Source of the DNA: Protula sp. h YS-2021
Taxonomy: Eukaryota > Annelida > Polychaeta > Sabellida > Serpulidae
Length of the DNA stretch: 64,000 nucleotides
Direction of reading: 5' to 3'
NCBI GenBank assembly: GCA_949752745.1
Contig: OX457031.1
Span: forward strand, 6,856,212-6,920,211
Each line of letters opens with the position of its first letter. The first letter of the stretch is position 1. The position numbers were made by a program, and so were the translations under genes. Below the pieces are notes generated by a model. It did not search any database and was not told the DNA's origin. It worked only from the letters and a program-made list of their open reading frames with translations. Shown here piece after piece: positions 21,761 through 34,400 of the stretch.

Positions 21761-22311
21761 TTGTCGCGGTTCCTTTCCAATCACTTTCCGGTTCAGTAAC
21801 GGTATATTTGCGGTATACCTTTTATATCTTTTTTGACCAGAGTTTGCTACGGATTGGAACCACTTATAATTTATAACACAGTAGATATCCCACACTTTTT
21901 GCTGGATCCGCCGCGATCCAGAGTCAAAGCAATGCTTTGTGAGCTTGTGAGATACGAAAGATACGAAATTTCAAAAATGGAAGATAACGTTCCTCCAAGA
22001 ATCGTACTCCACGTTTTAAACAATTTGACGACCCTGCCCCGTCCCGGAAGGGAGAAGACCAAAGGTTTCAAGCTCACATAAATAGCGTCGCAATAGGCAG
22101 CCTTTTCCTATAGTTTCCTTCATCCGTCAATTGTTTACTTTTTGGATTGGGGGCTGTTTTTCTGCACGATTTCGGAAAGAGGTAAAATTTTGGAAACTGC
22201 GTGCTGCTTAGTAAATATTCACACAAGTCCTTTACTTGTTGGACAGTCGGTTGTCGCAGGTTTTTATTATAGTCTTTGTTATACCTACTTTCGTTTCACC
22301 ATATCTTAATC
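21761..22311. other. Spacer without recognised gene
   Basis: Unique-looking sequence. A plus-strand frame of 82 codons (21833-22081) overlaps a 68-codon frame on the other strand. It has normal-looking composition but no domain I recognise. A short real exon cannot be excluded; there is no positive support. Confidence 0.4.
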
Positions 22312-22622
22312 CTCCATGTTCACAACAGTCATCCTCCCTGGTCACAGCAGTCATCCTCCATGGTCACAGCAGTCATCCTCGATGGTCACTGCAGTAAACC
22401 TTCCTGGTCGCAGAGGTAATCCTCCATGGTCACAGCAGTCATCCTCCATGGTCACAGCAGTCATCCTCAATGGTCACTGCAGTAAACCTTCCTGGTCGCA
22501 GAGGTAATCCTCCATGGTCACAGCAATCATCCTCCATGGTCACAGCAGTCATCCTCAATGGTCACTGCAGTAAACCTTCCTGGTCGCAGAGGTAATCCTC
22601 CATGGTCACAGCAGTAATCCTC
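22312..22622. repeat. 22-bp minisatellite with higher-order structure
   Basis: About 14 units of 22 bp built on CCATGGTCACAGCAGTCATC. A variant series (AATGGTCACTGCAGTAAACC then TTCCTGGTCGCAGAGGTAAT) recurs three times in the same order, so groups of several units were copied as blocks. Confidence 0.95.
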
Positions 22623-24035
22623 CAACCAGATTATTGCACTGATTTTCATCAATTAAAAACTCTGCGTTAATCTCCGTGTATTGTAAAAACGATGCAGTTT
22701 GCATCCATGTTGCTAATCTTTTCAACTCGGGAGTAAATTACAAAAAGTATAAATTTAACATTCAGTTACATATTTAGCTTACTTCATATATAAAAAAAAT
22801 GTGCAAAAATGCTGCAAATATTCCGTTTTAAACAAACAAAAAATACATAAAAAGCCGAAAGCAAGGAAAAATATCTGTAAAATGACTGAGTTGAAAGGAA
22901 TTCAGAAAACTTGGCGATGATAACTCAAATAATTGATTCCTTACATAACTATTTATAGAACTGGCCTACTTATCTGCTTGTCTGATAAGCATAGAAGTAA
23001 ACACTGAGGCCGACCCCTGTGTAAACATGACCCTTAACGGAAAACAACAGGGGCTGTTTGCTTACGAGGGCTGCTTTTCTGCACTTGATGTTTTCTTGCG
23101 AGAGCTGCTTTGTGCTTACCTCTTAGTGTGCAGAAAAGCAGGGTGTTTTTGGCCGGTCTTACGTGTAAACAAACCCCTCCCCCCCCTCTCAATTTAAAGC
23201 CACTCTTCTCTGTATAAGTCAGGTTCTAAGTTGCCAAAATGCCGCGGTAGAATGGCTTAAGTATTTAATCTTAATTAATCCCTGCTAATCCGAAGAATTG
23301 GCATCTGCCGAAGGAAAATGGGATTGCAAAAAAGTGTTGCAATGAATCTACATCTTTTCTTATATAAGGTATCTATCAATATCCCTTATAAATAAATAGT
23401 GATGCTGGAATTGGTAAATATGATGGAAAAAGTAAAAGAAAAAAAACAGGAGAGATGTAAGCATAGACCCATGAAGTGTTACAAGCAACTTGGCCAAAGC
23501 ATTTTAAATGACAAAATAAAAGCACTTTTTCAGATGAATGTTCTCTTTTTGTTTCTTGTCTTCAACCAAACACAGGTTAAAAACAGGCGCGCAGAACAAA
23601 ATAACCCATATATATTTCTTGCAGGCTGACCGAGAACGAAAACTGGTGTGTAAAGTAGGGGAAACTGAATGAACAGGTGGCTTATTTAAACACACTATAT
23701 GCGTGCAAATGAGCCCGGTGGGGCTTTTTTGTAAAGGGGGGCTTTCTTGCACCCTACAATGGGGCTTTTTTCTGCCCGGTTGTCTCCAGACCAGTGAAAA
23801 AAGTAATTTTGTGATACCCTCCCTACATTTATAAATGACCAGGCCTCGTTTGATTGACCGGTGTGGCAAAATTTAAGGCAAAATTAACTTTTTGGAAGCG
23901 GGATTGCAATTCGTGGATTTGTTTGCTTTAAAGATTTCAGGAGATTACTTTCTCGATCAAACATATTCTTTTTAGGGGGAAGTTTTTATCTCTGTTTCGA
24001 GAAATGTTTGCTTTATTCTTTGGCATATGTGTCCA
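22623..24035. other. Unique stretch without recognised gene
   Basis: About 1.4 kb with no tandem array. GGGGCTGTTTTTCTGC-like phrases recur loosely (about 22150, 23050, 23750), which may mark scattered remnants of an old repeat. Frames of up to 121 codons (minus strand, 23504-23869) have no recognisable domain. Confidence 0.45.
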
Positions 24036-24800
<765 letters not shown>

Positions 24801-25577
24801 CCTAATTATCTACATTTCAAAAAGTCTGTAACTCATCGTTGCGTCAGAGCACTTAATTGCAAAGAACAAAACTCCGACAACTTGAAATGTCAATTAATAA
24901 ATATACTATAAATCCCACTGTGGAAGTGTCAATCCATGGGTGTACTGCAAACAGAGTAGAAGACCCAAACTCTGAATTGCAATGAACAACACCGTTGCTA
25001 ATCCCAAGGTTGAAGTGTTTACCTGAGTAGATATATCAGGTGAGTAATCTACTCCGAACGCCCTATAGAACCCACTTGCAAACAAACTCCCTAAAATCGG
25101 TGTTAACCAGAGCAGTTATGTCAGGTGCGTATCCTATATAAACCGGAACTCCTCCCTCCCAAAGTCGTGATAATTCCTCAAATATCGGATAGCGAAATGA
25201 CTAAAGAGGAAAAAAAAGGAAAAATGCTTTGGTACTTTTCATGCACTTTAAGTAACTTTGCTATTTTAATGGACTTTTGGTAGAGAATACCAAGAGAATG
25301 TGAATTTTCAGCTTTTTCAGCTGGTTGTCTGCCGAGTGCAAATGCAGAAAAAACTTTGGTGCTTTTCATGCACTTTAAGTGACATAGTAAAAATGGCGAG
25401 AGTAGTTGCATTTTCCCGTTATTTGAATAAAACAATCATGACCGACTCGTTAAGGTTTTATTTTTTCACGGTATTATTTTTAAATGCACCTGGTGCATTA
25501 AAAAGAATGGATTATTTTTTCACCTAACACCGGCGAGTAATGAATAAACAAGGACACAAGTCTTCCCTGTATGACAA
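24801..25577. other. Spacer with 126-bp offset direct repeat
   Basis: No gene is recognised. The phrase CTTTTCATGCACTTTAAGT occurs at about 25235 and 25361, each preceded by an A-rich purine run, indicating an old duplication with a 126-bp offset. Loose GTCAGGTGNGTATCC-type repeats occur near 25030-25135. Confidence 0.5.
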
Positions 25578-27371
25578 GGGTCTAGGACAATACCCCCGGA
25601 TGATACCAACGACAATACCCCCCCCCCCCCGACCATACCTCCGAATGATACCCCCAACAATACCCCCTCAGACAATACCCCCCGGATGATACCCCCAACA
25701 ATACCCCCTAAGACAATACCCCCCGGATGATACTCCTCAACAATACCCCCTCAGACAATACCCCCCGGATGATAGCCCCCAACAATACCCCCTCAGACAA
25801 TACCCCGCGGATGATACCCCCTAACAATACCCCCTAAGACAATACCCCCCGGATGATACTCCTCAACAATACCCCCTCAGACGATACCCCCAACAATACC
25901 CCCTAAGACAATACCCCCCGGATGATACTCCTCAACAATACCCCCTCAGACAATACCCCGCGGATGATACCACCCGACAATACCCCCTCAGACAATACCC
26001 CGCGGATGATAGCCCCCAACAATACCCCCTCAGACAATACCCCGCGGATGATACCCCCCAACAATACCCCCTCAGACAATACCCCCGGATGATACCCCCC
26101 GGCAATACCCCCTCAGACAATACCCCGCGGATGATACCCCCCAACAAAACCCCCTCAGACAATACCTCCGGATGATACCCCCCAACAATACCTCCTCAGA
26201 CAATACCCCGCGGATGATACAACCCAACAATACTCCCTCAGACAATACTCCCGGATGATACCCCCCGGATGATACTCCTCAACAATACCCCCTCAGACAA
26301 TACCCCGCGGATGATACCACCCGACAATACCCCCTCAGACAATACCCCGCGGATGATACAACCCAACAATACTCCCTCGACAATACCCTCCCGACCATAC
26401 CTCCGGATGATACCCCCAACCATACCCCCCAGACCATATCCCTCCCGGATGATGCCCCCAACAATACCCCCTCAGACAATACCCCGCGGATGATACCCCC
26501 CGACAATACCCCCTCAGACAATATCCCGCGGATGATACCCCCAAACAATACCCCCTCAGACAATACCCCCGGATGATACCCCCCGGACGATACTCCCGAC
26601 AATACCCTCCCGACCATACCTCCGGATGATCCCCCCCAACCATACCCCCCAGACCATACCCCTCCCGGATGATACCCCCGACAATATCTCCCTCAGACAA
26701 TACCCCCGGATGATACCCCCGACAATACCCCCCAGACCTTACCCCTCCCGGATGATACCCCCGACAATACCCCCCCGACAATAACCCCCCCCCCCCCCGG
26801 ATGATACCCCCGACAATACCAGCTCACACAATATCCCCTGGGACCATACTCTCCCGTGCCAATATATCATTGTTTCGATTTTTCATTTAAATTATTTTCA
26901 TTCACGAACAACAAACCAATACAGTTTTGTGATCTGTAGTTAAAAGCTATGCCATTTCGCTGATAAAAGCTATTGTACATAAAAATCCTCTATGATTTAG
27001 TTAAACGGTTTATAAACGCACCTTAATGCATACGTTCCATAATTGCAATTATCAATTCATAGCGCACAATATTCAGTTTTGAAAGATGTGGACTATGAAC
27101 TTGCAGGTTTGACTGTGAATGAGACTCAGACTCGATATATTAATGTAAAGATTGAAAATTGTGTTGGAGAGAAATAAAACATGTCGCTGTAAATAAAACA
27201 TGTCGCTGTACTTTTTCTTTTCATTTTGTTGTAACGTTGAAAATTGGAAATATTCTGGTTGCGAGGGGTGGTATTGGCACGAGGGGAATGGTCCTAGGGG
27301 GTATGGTCTGTGGGGTATTGTCGGGGGAGAACATCCGGGGGTATTGTTCCAGGGGGTATAGTCAGCAACCC
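25578..27371. mobile_element. C-rich inverted-array element, copy 2
   Basis: It begins GGGTCTAGGACAATACCCCC and ends (minus strand) GGGTTGCTGACTATACCCCC. The inverted arms are made of CCCCCGGATGATACC and GACAATACC units. The left arm is expanded into a long array and the right arm is short (about 27272-27371). Flanks are GTATGACAA (25569-25577) and GTATGAAAA (27372-27380), eight of nine bases identical, consistent with a 9-bp target duplication as in Mutator-like or Merlin-like insertion. About 400 bp of AT-rich unique sequence lies between the arms; no transposase is visible. Confidence 0.75.
25583..26845. repeat. C-rich 40-bp array
   Basis: About 30 units of roughly 40 bp alternating CCCCCGGATGATACC with CCAACAATACC and CTCAGACAATACC. 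Nearly every unit has several C4-C6 runs, so the opposite strand is densely packed with G-runs. Gly-rich minus-strand frames are repeat translations. Confidence 0.95.
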
Positions 27372-27380
27372 GTATGAAAA

Positions 27381-27915
27381 AACCACAAAACCAAAACACC
27401 TCCGCACAGAACCATAACATCCCTGCACAGAACCGTAACACTCCCTACACGAAACCGTGACACTCCCCAAACAGAACAATAACACCCCCTGCACAGAACC
27501 ATATCACGTCTGCACAGAAGCATAGCACCCCTGCATAGAACCATAATACCCCCACACTTAACCATGACACCCTGCACAGAATCATAACATCCCTGCACAG
27601 AACCATAACATCCCTGCACAGAACCATTTCACCCCCTGCACAGAACCATATCACCCCCCGCACAGAACCACATCACCCCTGCACAGAACCATAACACCCC
27701 TGCACAGAACCATAGCATCCCTGCACAGAACCATAACATCCCTCACAGAACCATAACACCCCTCACAGAACCATATCATCCCCTGCACAGAACCATATCA
27801 TCCCCTGCACAGAACCATAGCATCCCTGCACAGAACCATAACATCCCTCACAGAACCATAACATCCCTAACAGAACCATAACACCCCTGCACAGAACCAT
27901 AACACCCCCTGCACC
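27381..27915. repeat. 20-bp minisatellite
   Basis: About 26 units of 18-21 bp built on CCCTGCACAGAACCATAACA, starting right after the element that ends at 27371. Units near the left edge are more diverged (GTAACACTCCCTACACGAAA). Confidence 0.95.
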
Positions 27916-28210
27916 GTTTCCCTACTGGGTAACTTTTCTACACGTGATACAGAAAAGGGAAGAACACTTATTACATACAACAGCGCTATGATAGCACATT
28001 CGGGTGTCTGTGAAGCTGAGAGCAAAAAACGCGGCTTGTTTCACTGTTACATGAAGACCTCTCACAGCGCCCGTGACATTTACACCCCAATACACTACGC
28101 TGCGAAAAAGTGAATCTTCCATCATCTTCCGTATGAAGCGTGTGCCTTTAATGGCTTTGTTCTCACGAGTTCTGTGTCTGCGATGGACAGGGATAAAGCC
28201 ATCGCCAGCT

Positions 28211-28435
28211 CACGGAGTTACCTCACGTAGGCAGGCAGAATACACGCTCTGGTCACGTAGACACGCAAAATACGCGCCCAAGGATAAAGCCGTCGCCAGT
28301 TCAGGGAGTTACCTCACGTAGGTACGCAAAATACACACTCTTATGCCGTAGACACACAAAATACAGTCTCGCCACGTAGACGTAGAAATACACGCTCTTG
28401 TCACGTAAACACACAAAGTATGCTTCTGGGCGATT
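28211..28435. repeat. Degenerate 30-35-bp repeat
   Basis: About six diverged units containing CACGTAGACACGCAAAATAC and ACGCTCTTGT. A longer phrase, GGATAAAGCCNTCGCCAG, occurs at about 28190 and 28282, so a larger block was duplicated too. Confidence 0.8.
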
Positions 28436-28919
28436 ACAATGGTCCAGTGCTCGGGTAGCATCAGTCGGTAAATATTCACATTCGAATACCAGGACCTTGT
28501 TGTGTGATGTCTTTTCTGCAACCATCAAACATTTTTCAAACGCAGTTTTATACATGATTTTAAAAAGACGTTTGAAAAACGTCATTTTGAGACAGTGTGT
28601 AAAGACGAAGTTAGTACATCAATATGCGGCTTCTTGAAAGTGAGGCCTTAAAAAATAATTGTATTGACCATCAACCAGGCATTCGAAACTACTTCATATT
28701 CAGGTCATGGATACCTCGCGCTTTGAAGGTAAGTCACCTTTATTATTCTGCTCTAACAGTAAAAGGCATGAAAAGCTCGGTGAGAAATGACAACGTCTTT
28801 CGTTGTTTTCATAAAATTGAAAGGTGTCACGTTAAATATCCAATTTGTTATTTATTGCACTTAAATGGACGGACAAGAAACACTGTTTAACAACACGGCG
28901 AATTAACATGGCGTGATGC
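28436..28919. other. Spacer without recognised gene
   Basis: Unique-looking sequence. Frames of up to 94 codons occur on both strands, but none has a recognisable domain. No RNA gene or element ends are seen. Confidence 0.45.
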
Positions 28920-29075
28920 ACCATTTACTGGTGGCGGCTGTGTGTGACCTGTGTGACCTGTGACACTAACACACTTTTCTGGTGGCAACTGTGCGTGATC
29001 TGTTTTCAGCTCTGACCTGTGACGCAAACACATTTTTCCGGTGGCGGCGGTGTCTGATCTGTTTTCAGCCCTTAT
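28920..29075. repeat. 62-bp tandem repeat
   Basis: About 2.5 copies containing GGTGGCGGCTGTGTGTGA, GATCTGTTTTCAGC and CTGTGACNCNAACACATTTT. Copies differ by several substitutions. Confidence 0.8.
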
Positions 29076-29274
29076 CTGAGCCAATAACGGGAGCCAATAA
29101 CAGAGTTCGCTTCTCCCGGACAGGGCTTGCAGAAACTCTAGTCAAAGTTCGCCGAAACAAAATCGCAAATTCTGTTTGAGCGAGCTCTTTTGTGTGTGTC
29201 AGGTAAATCAGTTGGGGAGATCCAACTTTTCGAGTGAGGGGCATTGCTGCAAACTATACGTGGACAAGACGCCG

Positions 29275-29530
29275 TACACTCTCCCCGTACATTATCAAAG
29301 CAAGTATTCCCCCACCCCTACTCTCGCGGTACATTATCAAAGTAAGTACTCCCCCATCCCACACCCCCGGTACATTGTCAATGCATGTACTCCCCCGCTC
29401 CCACACCCCCGGAAGATTTCAAAGCAAGTACTCCTCCTGCCCGCTTACTCCCACACCCCAGGTACATCGTTATAACTAATACTCCCCCACCCCCTCACTC
29501 CCTCACCCCTGATGCATTCCCATAATTAGT
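29275..29530. repeat. C-rich 40-46-bp repeat
   Basis: Five to six units combining CGGTACATTATCAAAGCAAG with TACTCCCCCACCCC. The last units (ATAACTAATACTCCCCCACC) are truncated and diverged. Confidence 0.85.
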
Positions 29531-30575
29531 ACCCCCGACTGATCACGTGATAATATGTTACTTCCCTGGACAATTCCCTTTTATCGGCCACAAGTTAATT
29601 CTTCGTTAATGTACAACTTCTGCTAAAAGACTGAACTCACGCACATGTATTCAATTGACAAGCCGAGCAAATGTCAAATCCCCGAATACCTGATTGACGG
29701 CTGGTGTCCAGGCAACAGCTATGCAGCAATCAGTTGCCCAACGGCCAATTGACGCTGCCCTTTTAACTAGTCACGCAATACTATTTTTTAACGCTCGTCC
29801 CGATTAACATTAATGGTGCATTTATTAAGCCATTCACACGAGCGTTTGATGAGCGCTGACGGAAGCACGCAGAAGGGGGCGGGGGCGGGGGGCGCGGGGG
29901 GGGGCGACGACACAGGCACTGCGCGCCAACACTGACTTCAAACGGCGGGCGGGCTGCAGCGGAGAAAGTTCTCGTTCCCTCGTCTCCAACTAAGCTTGGT
30001 TTGACATCTGTTCCGAATAGTGATCATTGTTTGCTCACTTCCCGAAGAAACTATTGGTATCCACACTTGTCGGGCATCCCCTTATCATGGGAAGCAACAC
30101 AAATTCAAGTTTCTGAATTCTCCACAAAAAAGCGAAGCGTTTAACCATCAGAAAACCGTAAGTTGATCGCATGCGATATTCGACTCTTATAAGCAGTGTA
30201 CCGGAAATGTGCGTTCTGATGCCCCAACTGAAGAATACATTGTTGTTGTTGTTGTTGTGGTTGTTGTTGCTGTTGTTGTTAACACTTGGCAAGTAGAAGA
30301 CTTGCAAAGAGTATATTGAGGTTGTACGTGGCCAATGTTTCAGGCTTTTTTTCTCTTTACTGGTTCGTCATCGTCTTTACTGCTCCTCTGACCATATGGG
30401 TCGCAGGACTCACAAACTTCGCACATATGTGGTACTTGATCTGAAGTTGTGTGCATCTCACTTTTTAACACTTGAAAAGTCTTTGACTTGGTCAAGGCTC
30501 ATATGAATTTGTGCGGGCGGCCGTTGGGCTATTTTTTTTATGACAGTAAAAATTCATTTTCTTGTCTCAGCTTCT
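29531..30575. other. Unique stretch with GC-rich patch and (GTT)n
   Basis: No gene is recognised. Around 29875-29945 the DNA becomes G-rich and CpG-rich (GGGGGCGGGGGCGGGG and GGCGGGCGGGC), unlike its AT-rich surroundings; it could be a promoter-like CpG patch, but no transcript support is visible. A (GTT)n microsatellite of about 13 units lies at 30240-30280. About 30385-30450 contains a diverged partial copy of the start of the neighbouring Helitron-like element (GGACTCACAAACTTCG, GTACTTGAT). Confidence 0.5.
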
Positions 30576-31038
30576 CTGACACTACAGGCCCTAGGACTAC
30601 AAAACTCTGTACTAATGTAGAACTTGATCCGAGGGTGTACATCCCGCCTTTTTTTGTCTGCGATTTTGTTTTCATGCTTAAAACGCCATGCGAACACAGT
30701 TGATTTTAGCAGAAATAAATATAGCGCATTTAAAAGCAAAGTAACGGTTGAGCAAAACAGCATAGATTATGGGCGTTACGCGAGTTCTGCCTGCATAGAG
30801 AAAAAGTGCTAGTCCGTTCAATCAATAAAGCCGTTGAGCCAACATAACCAAGTAGATGAACCTTATAAGCCGCATACGTGCTGCACCATAAGCTCTGTAC
30901 TTGGTTGTATTACAGACTATGCGGCTTATACAAAAAAACTTCATGTTGTTCAAGAAATAATAAGCCGTTCAAAGAAATATTTTTAACTTTTAATGTTTGT
31001 CAAGTGTTGAAGATTTCGCTTAAGAAATGAGGTTCTAG
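30576..31038 (+). mobile_element. Helitron-like dispersed repeat, copy 1
   Basis: It starts CTGACACTACAGGCCCTAGG and ends GAGGTTCTAG (CTAG at 31035-31038). It matches 58745-59150 along its length in the same orientation. Shared words include GTAGAACTTGAT, TTTCATGCTTAAAA-type sequence and TTTGTCAAGTGTT. Just before the end is an imperfect hairpin, ATTTC...GAAAT. Hairpin plus CTAG is the Helitron 3' signature, but the base after CTAG here is A rather than the expected T. Inside are two perfect inverted pairs that interleave (30846-30930). No coding sequence is present, so it would be non-autonomous. Confidence 0.65.
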
Positions 31039-31488
31039 ATGTTTTTGCCTTTGTTTTCATTTTCATGGTCAAAACGCGGAGCAAATAACTGATTTTTTTA
31101 TCATGAAACGTTATACGTGAAGACTGCAGCAACATTTGCACAAGTCTCTCGCACCTTTCAACAGCCACAATGGTATATTACATGAAGGATGTGTGTTTTT
31201 CTTGCGTAAGCCAAACACACTGAGCATGATGAAATGCCTGTGTTTTTTATAAGAACGATGCCTGGATGCAAATCTTACATGGTCATTTCAAATGCCCTGA
31301 ATGTTCATATAAATTATCAGCTTCAGTTACGCAGTATTCTTGGTGAGGCTCGTGGGGGGAGAGGGGTGGAGAATGCCGTTTCAGTAAGTAAGTAGCAAAG
31401 TTTTTTTAGGGAGTTTTTGTTTATATTTTTTGGCTAAGTGTTTAATATTTTGCCTTTGATAAACATGTTGTTGCTGTTGTTGTTTCTA
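31039..31488. other. Spacer before the 28-bp array
   Basis: No gene is recognised. AT-rich unique sequence with short frames only. A TTGTTGCTGTTGTTG tract lies just before the array begins. Confidence 0.5.
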
Positions 31489-34400
31489 GTTCGGGGTCAC
31501 GAAGCTGCATCCTATGGTTTGGGGTCACGAGGCTGCATGCCATGGTTTGGGGTCACGAGGCTGCATGCCATGGTTCGGTGTCACGAGGCTGCATGCCATG
31601 ATTTGGGGTCACGAGGCTGCATGCCATGGTTCGGTGTCACGAGGCTGCATGCCATGATTCGGTGTCACGAGGCTGCATGCCATGGTTCGGGGTCGCGAGG
31701 CTGCATGCCATGGTTCGGGGTCACGAGGCTGCATGCCATGGTTCGGTGTCACGAGGCTGCATGCCATGGCTTGGGGTCACGAGGCTGCATGCCATGGTTC
31801 GGTGTCACGAGGCTGCATGCCATGGTTTCGGGTCACGAGGCTGCATGCCATGGTTCGGTGTCACAAGGCTGCATACCATGGTTTTGGGTCACGAGGCTGC
31901 ATGCCATGGTTCGGGGTCACGAAGATGCATGCCATGGTTCGGGGTCACGAGGCCGCATGCCATGGTTCGGTGTCACGAGGCTGCATGCCATGGTTCGGGG
32001 TCACGAGGCTGCATGCCATGGTTCGGTGTCACGAGGCTGCATGCCATGGTTCCGCGTCACGAGGCTGCATGCCATGGTTCGGTGTCACGAGGCTGCATGC
32101 CATAGTTCGGGGTCACGAAGCTCCATGCCATGGTTCGGTGTCAAGAGGCCGCATGCCATGGTTCGGTGTCACGAGGCTGCATGCCATGGTTCCGGGTCAC
32201 GAGGCTGCATGCCATGGTTCGGTGTCACGAGACTGCATGCCATGGTTCCGCGTCACGAGCCTGCATGCCATGGTTCGGTATCACGAGGCTGCATGCCATA
32301 ATTCGGGGTCACGAGGCTGCATGCCATGGTTCGGTATCACGAGGCTGCATGCCATAGTTCGGGGTCACGAGTCTGCATGCCATAGTCCGGGGACACGAGT
32401 CTGCATGCCATGGTTCGGTGTCACGAGGCTGCATGCCATGGTTCGGGATCACGAGGCTGCATGCCATGGTTCGGTGTCACGAGGCTGCATGCCATGGTTC
32501 GGGGTCACGAAGCTGCATGCCATGGTTCGGTGTCACGAGGCTGCATGCCATGGTTCAGCGTCACGAGGCTGCATGCCATGGTTCCGCGTCACGAGTCTGC
32601 ATGCCATGGTTCGGGGTCACGAGGCTGCATACAATGGTTCGGGGACACGAGGCTGCATGCCATGGTTCGGTGTCACGAGGCCGCATGCCATGGTTCGGTG
32701 TCACGAGGCTGCATGCCATGGTTCGGGGTCATGAGGCTGCATGCCATGGTTCGGTGTCACGAAGCTGCATGCCATGGTTCCGCGTCACGAGGCTGCATGC
32801 CATGGTTCGGTATCACGAGGCCGCATGCCATAGTTCGAGGTCACGAGTCTGCATACCATGGTTCGGTGTCACGAGGCTGCATGCCATGGTTCGGTGTCAC
32901 GAGTCTGCATGCCATGGTTCGATGTCACGAGGCTGCATGCCATGGTTCGGTGTCACGAGGCCGCATGCCAATGTTCCGCGTCACGAGGCTGCATGCCATG
33001 GTTCAGGGTCACGAGGCTGCATGCCATGGTTCGGTGTCACGAAGCTGCATGCCCTGGTCTGGTGTCACGAGGCTGCTTGCCAGGGTTCGGTGTCACGAGG
33101 CTGCATGCCAGGGTTCGGTGTCACGAGGCTGCATGCCATGGTTCAGGGTCACGAGGCTGCATGCCATGGTTTGGTGTCACGAGTCTGCATGCCATGGGTC
33201 AGGGTCACAAGTCTGCATGCCATGGTTCGGGGTCACGTGGCTGCATACCATGGTTCGGGGTCACGAGGCTGCATGCCATGGTTCGGGTTCACGAGGCTGC
33301 ATGCCATGGTTCGGGGTCACGAGGCTGCATGCCATGGTTCGGTGTCACGAGGCCGCATGCCATGATTCGGTGTCACGAGGCTGCATGCAATGGTTCGGGG
33401 TCACGAAACTGCATGCCATGGTTCGGTGTCACGAGGCTGCATGCCATGGTTCGGTGTCACGAAGCTGCATGCCATGGTTCGGTATCACGAGGCTGCATAC
33501 CATAGTTCGGGGCCACGAGTCTGCATACCATGGTTCGGTGTCACGAGGCTGCATGCCATTGTTCGGGGTCACGAGGCTGCATGCCATGGTTGGGTGTCAC
33601 GAGGCTGCATGCCATGGTTGGGTGTCACGAGGCTGCATGCCATGGTTCCGCGTCACGAGGCTGCATGCCATGGTTCGCTATCACGAGGCTGCATGCCATA
33701 GTTCGGGGTAACGAGTCTGCATACCATGGTTCGGTGTCACGAGGATGCATGCCATGGTTCGGGGTCACGAGTCTTTATACCATGGTTCGGGGTCACGAGT
33801 CTGCATGCCCTGGTTTCGTGTCACGAGGCTGCATGCCAGGGTTCGGTGTCACGAGGCTGCATGCCATGTTTCAGGGTCACGAGGCTGCATGCCATGGTTT
33901 GTTGTCACGAGTCTGCATGCCATGGTTCAGGGTCACGAGTCTGCATGCCATGGTTCGGTGTCACGAGGCTGCATACCATGTTTCGGTGTCACGAGGCTGC
34001 ATGCCATGGTTCGGGGTCACGAGGCTGCATGCCATGGTTCGGTGTCACGAGGCCGCATGCCATGGTTTGGGGTCACGAGGCTGCATACCATGGTTCGGTG
34101 TCACGAGGCTCCATGCCATGGTTCGGGGTCACGAAGCTACATGCCATGGTTCGGTGTCACGAGGCTGCATGCCATGGTTCGGTGTCACGAGACTGCATGC
34201 CATGGTTCGGGGTCACGAGGCTGCATGCCATGGTTCCGCGTCACGAGGCTGCATGCCATGGTTCGGTATCACGAGGCTGCATGCCATAGTTCGGGGTCAC
34301 GAGTCTGCATACCATGGTTCGGTGTCACGAGGCTGCATGCCATGGTTCGGGGTTACGAAGCTGCATGCCATGGTTCGGTGTCACGAGGCTGCATGCCATG

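Noticed and set aside
21566..21895. 109-codon minus-strand frame near the AGTACT repeat
   Set aside because: Its middle is repeat-derived (CTGCAG/AGTACT), the remainder has no domain, and the opposite strand is equally open.
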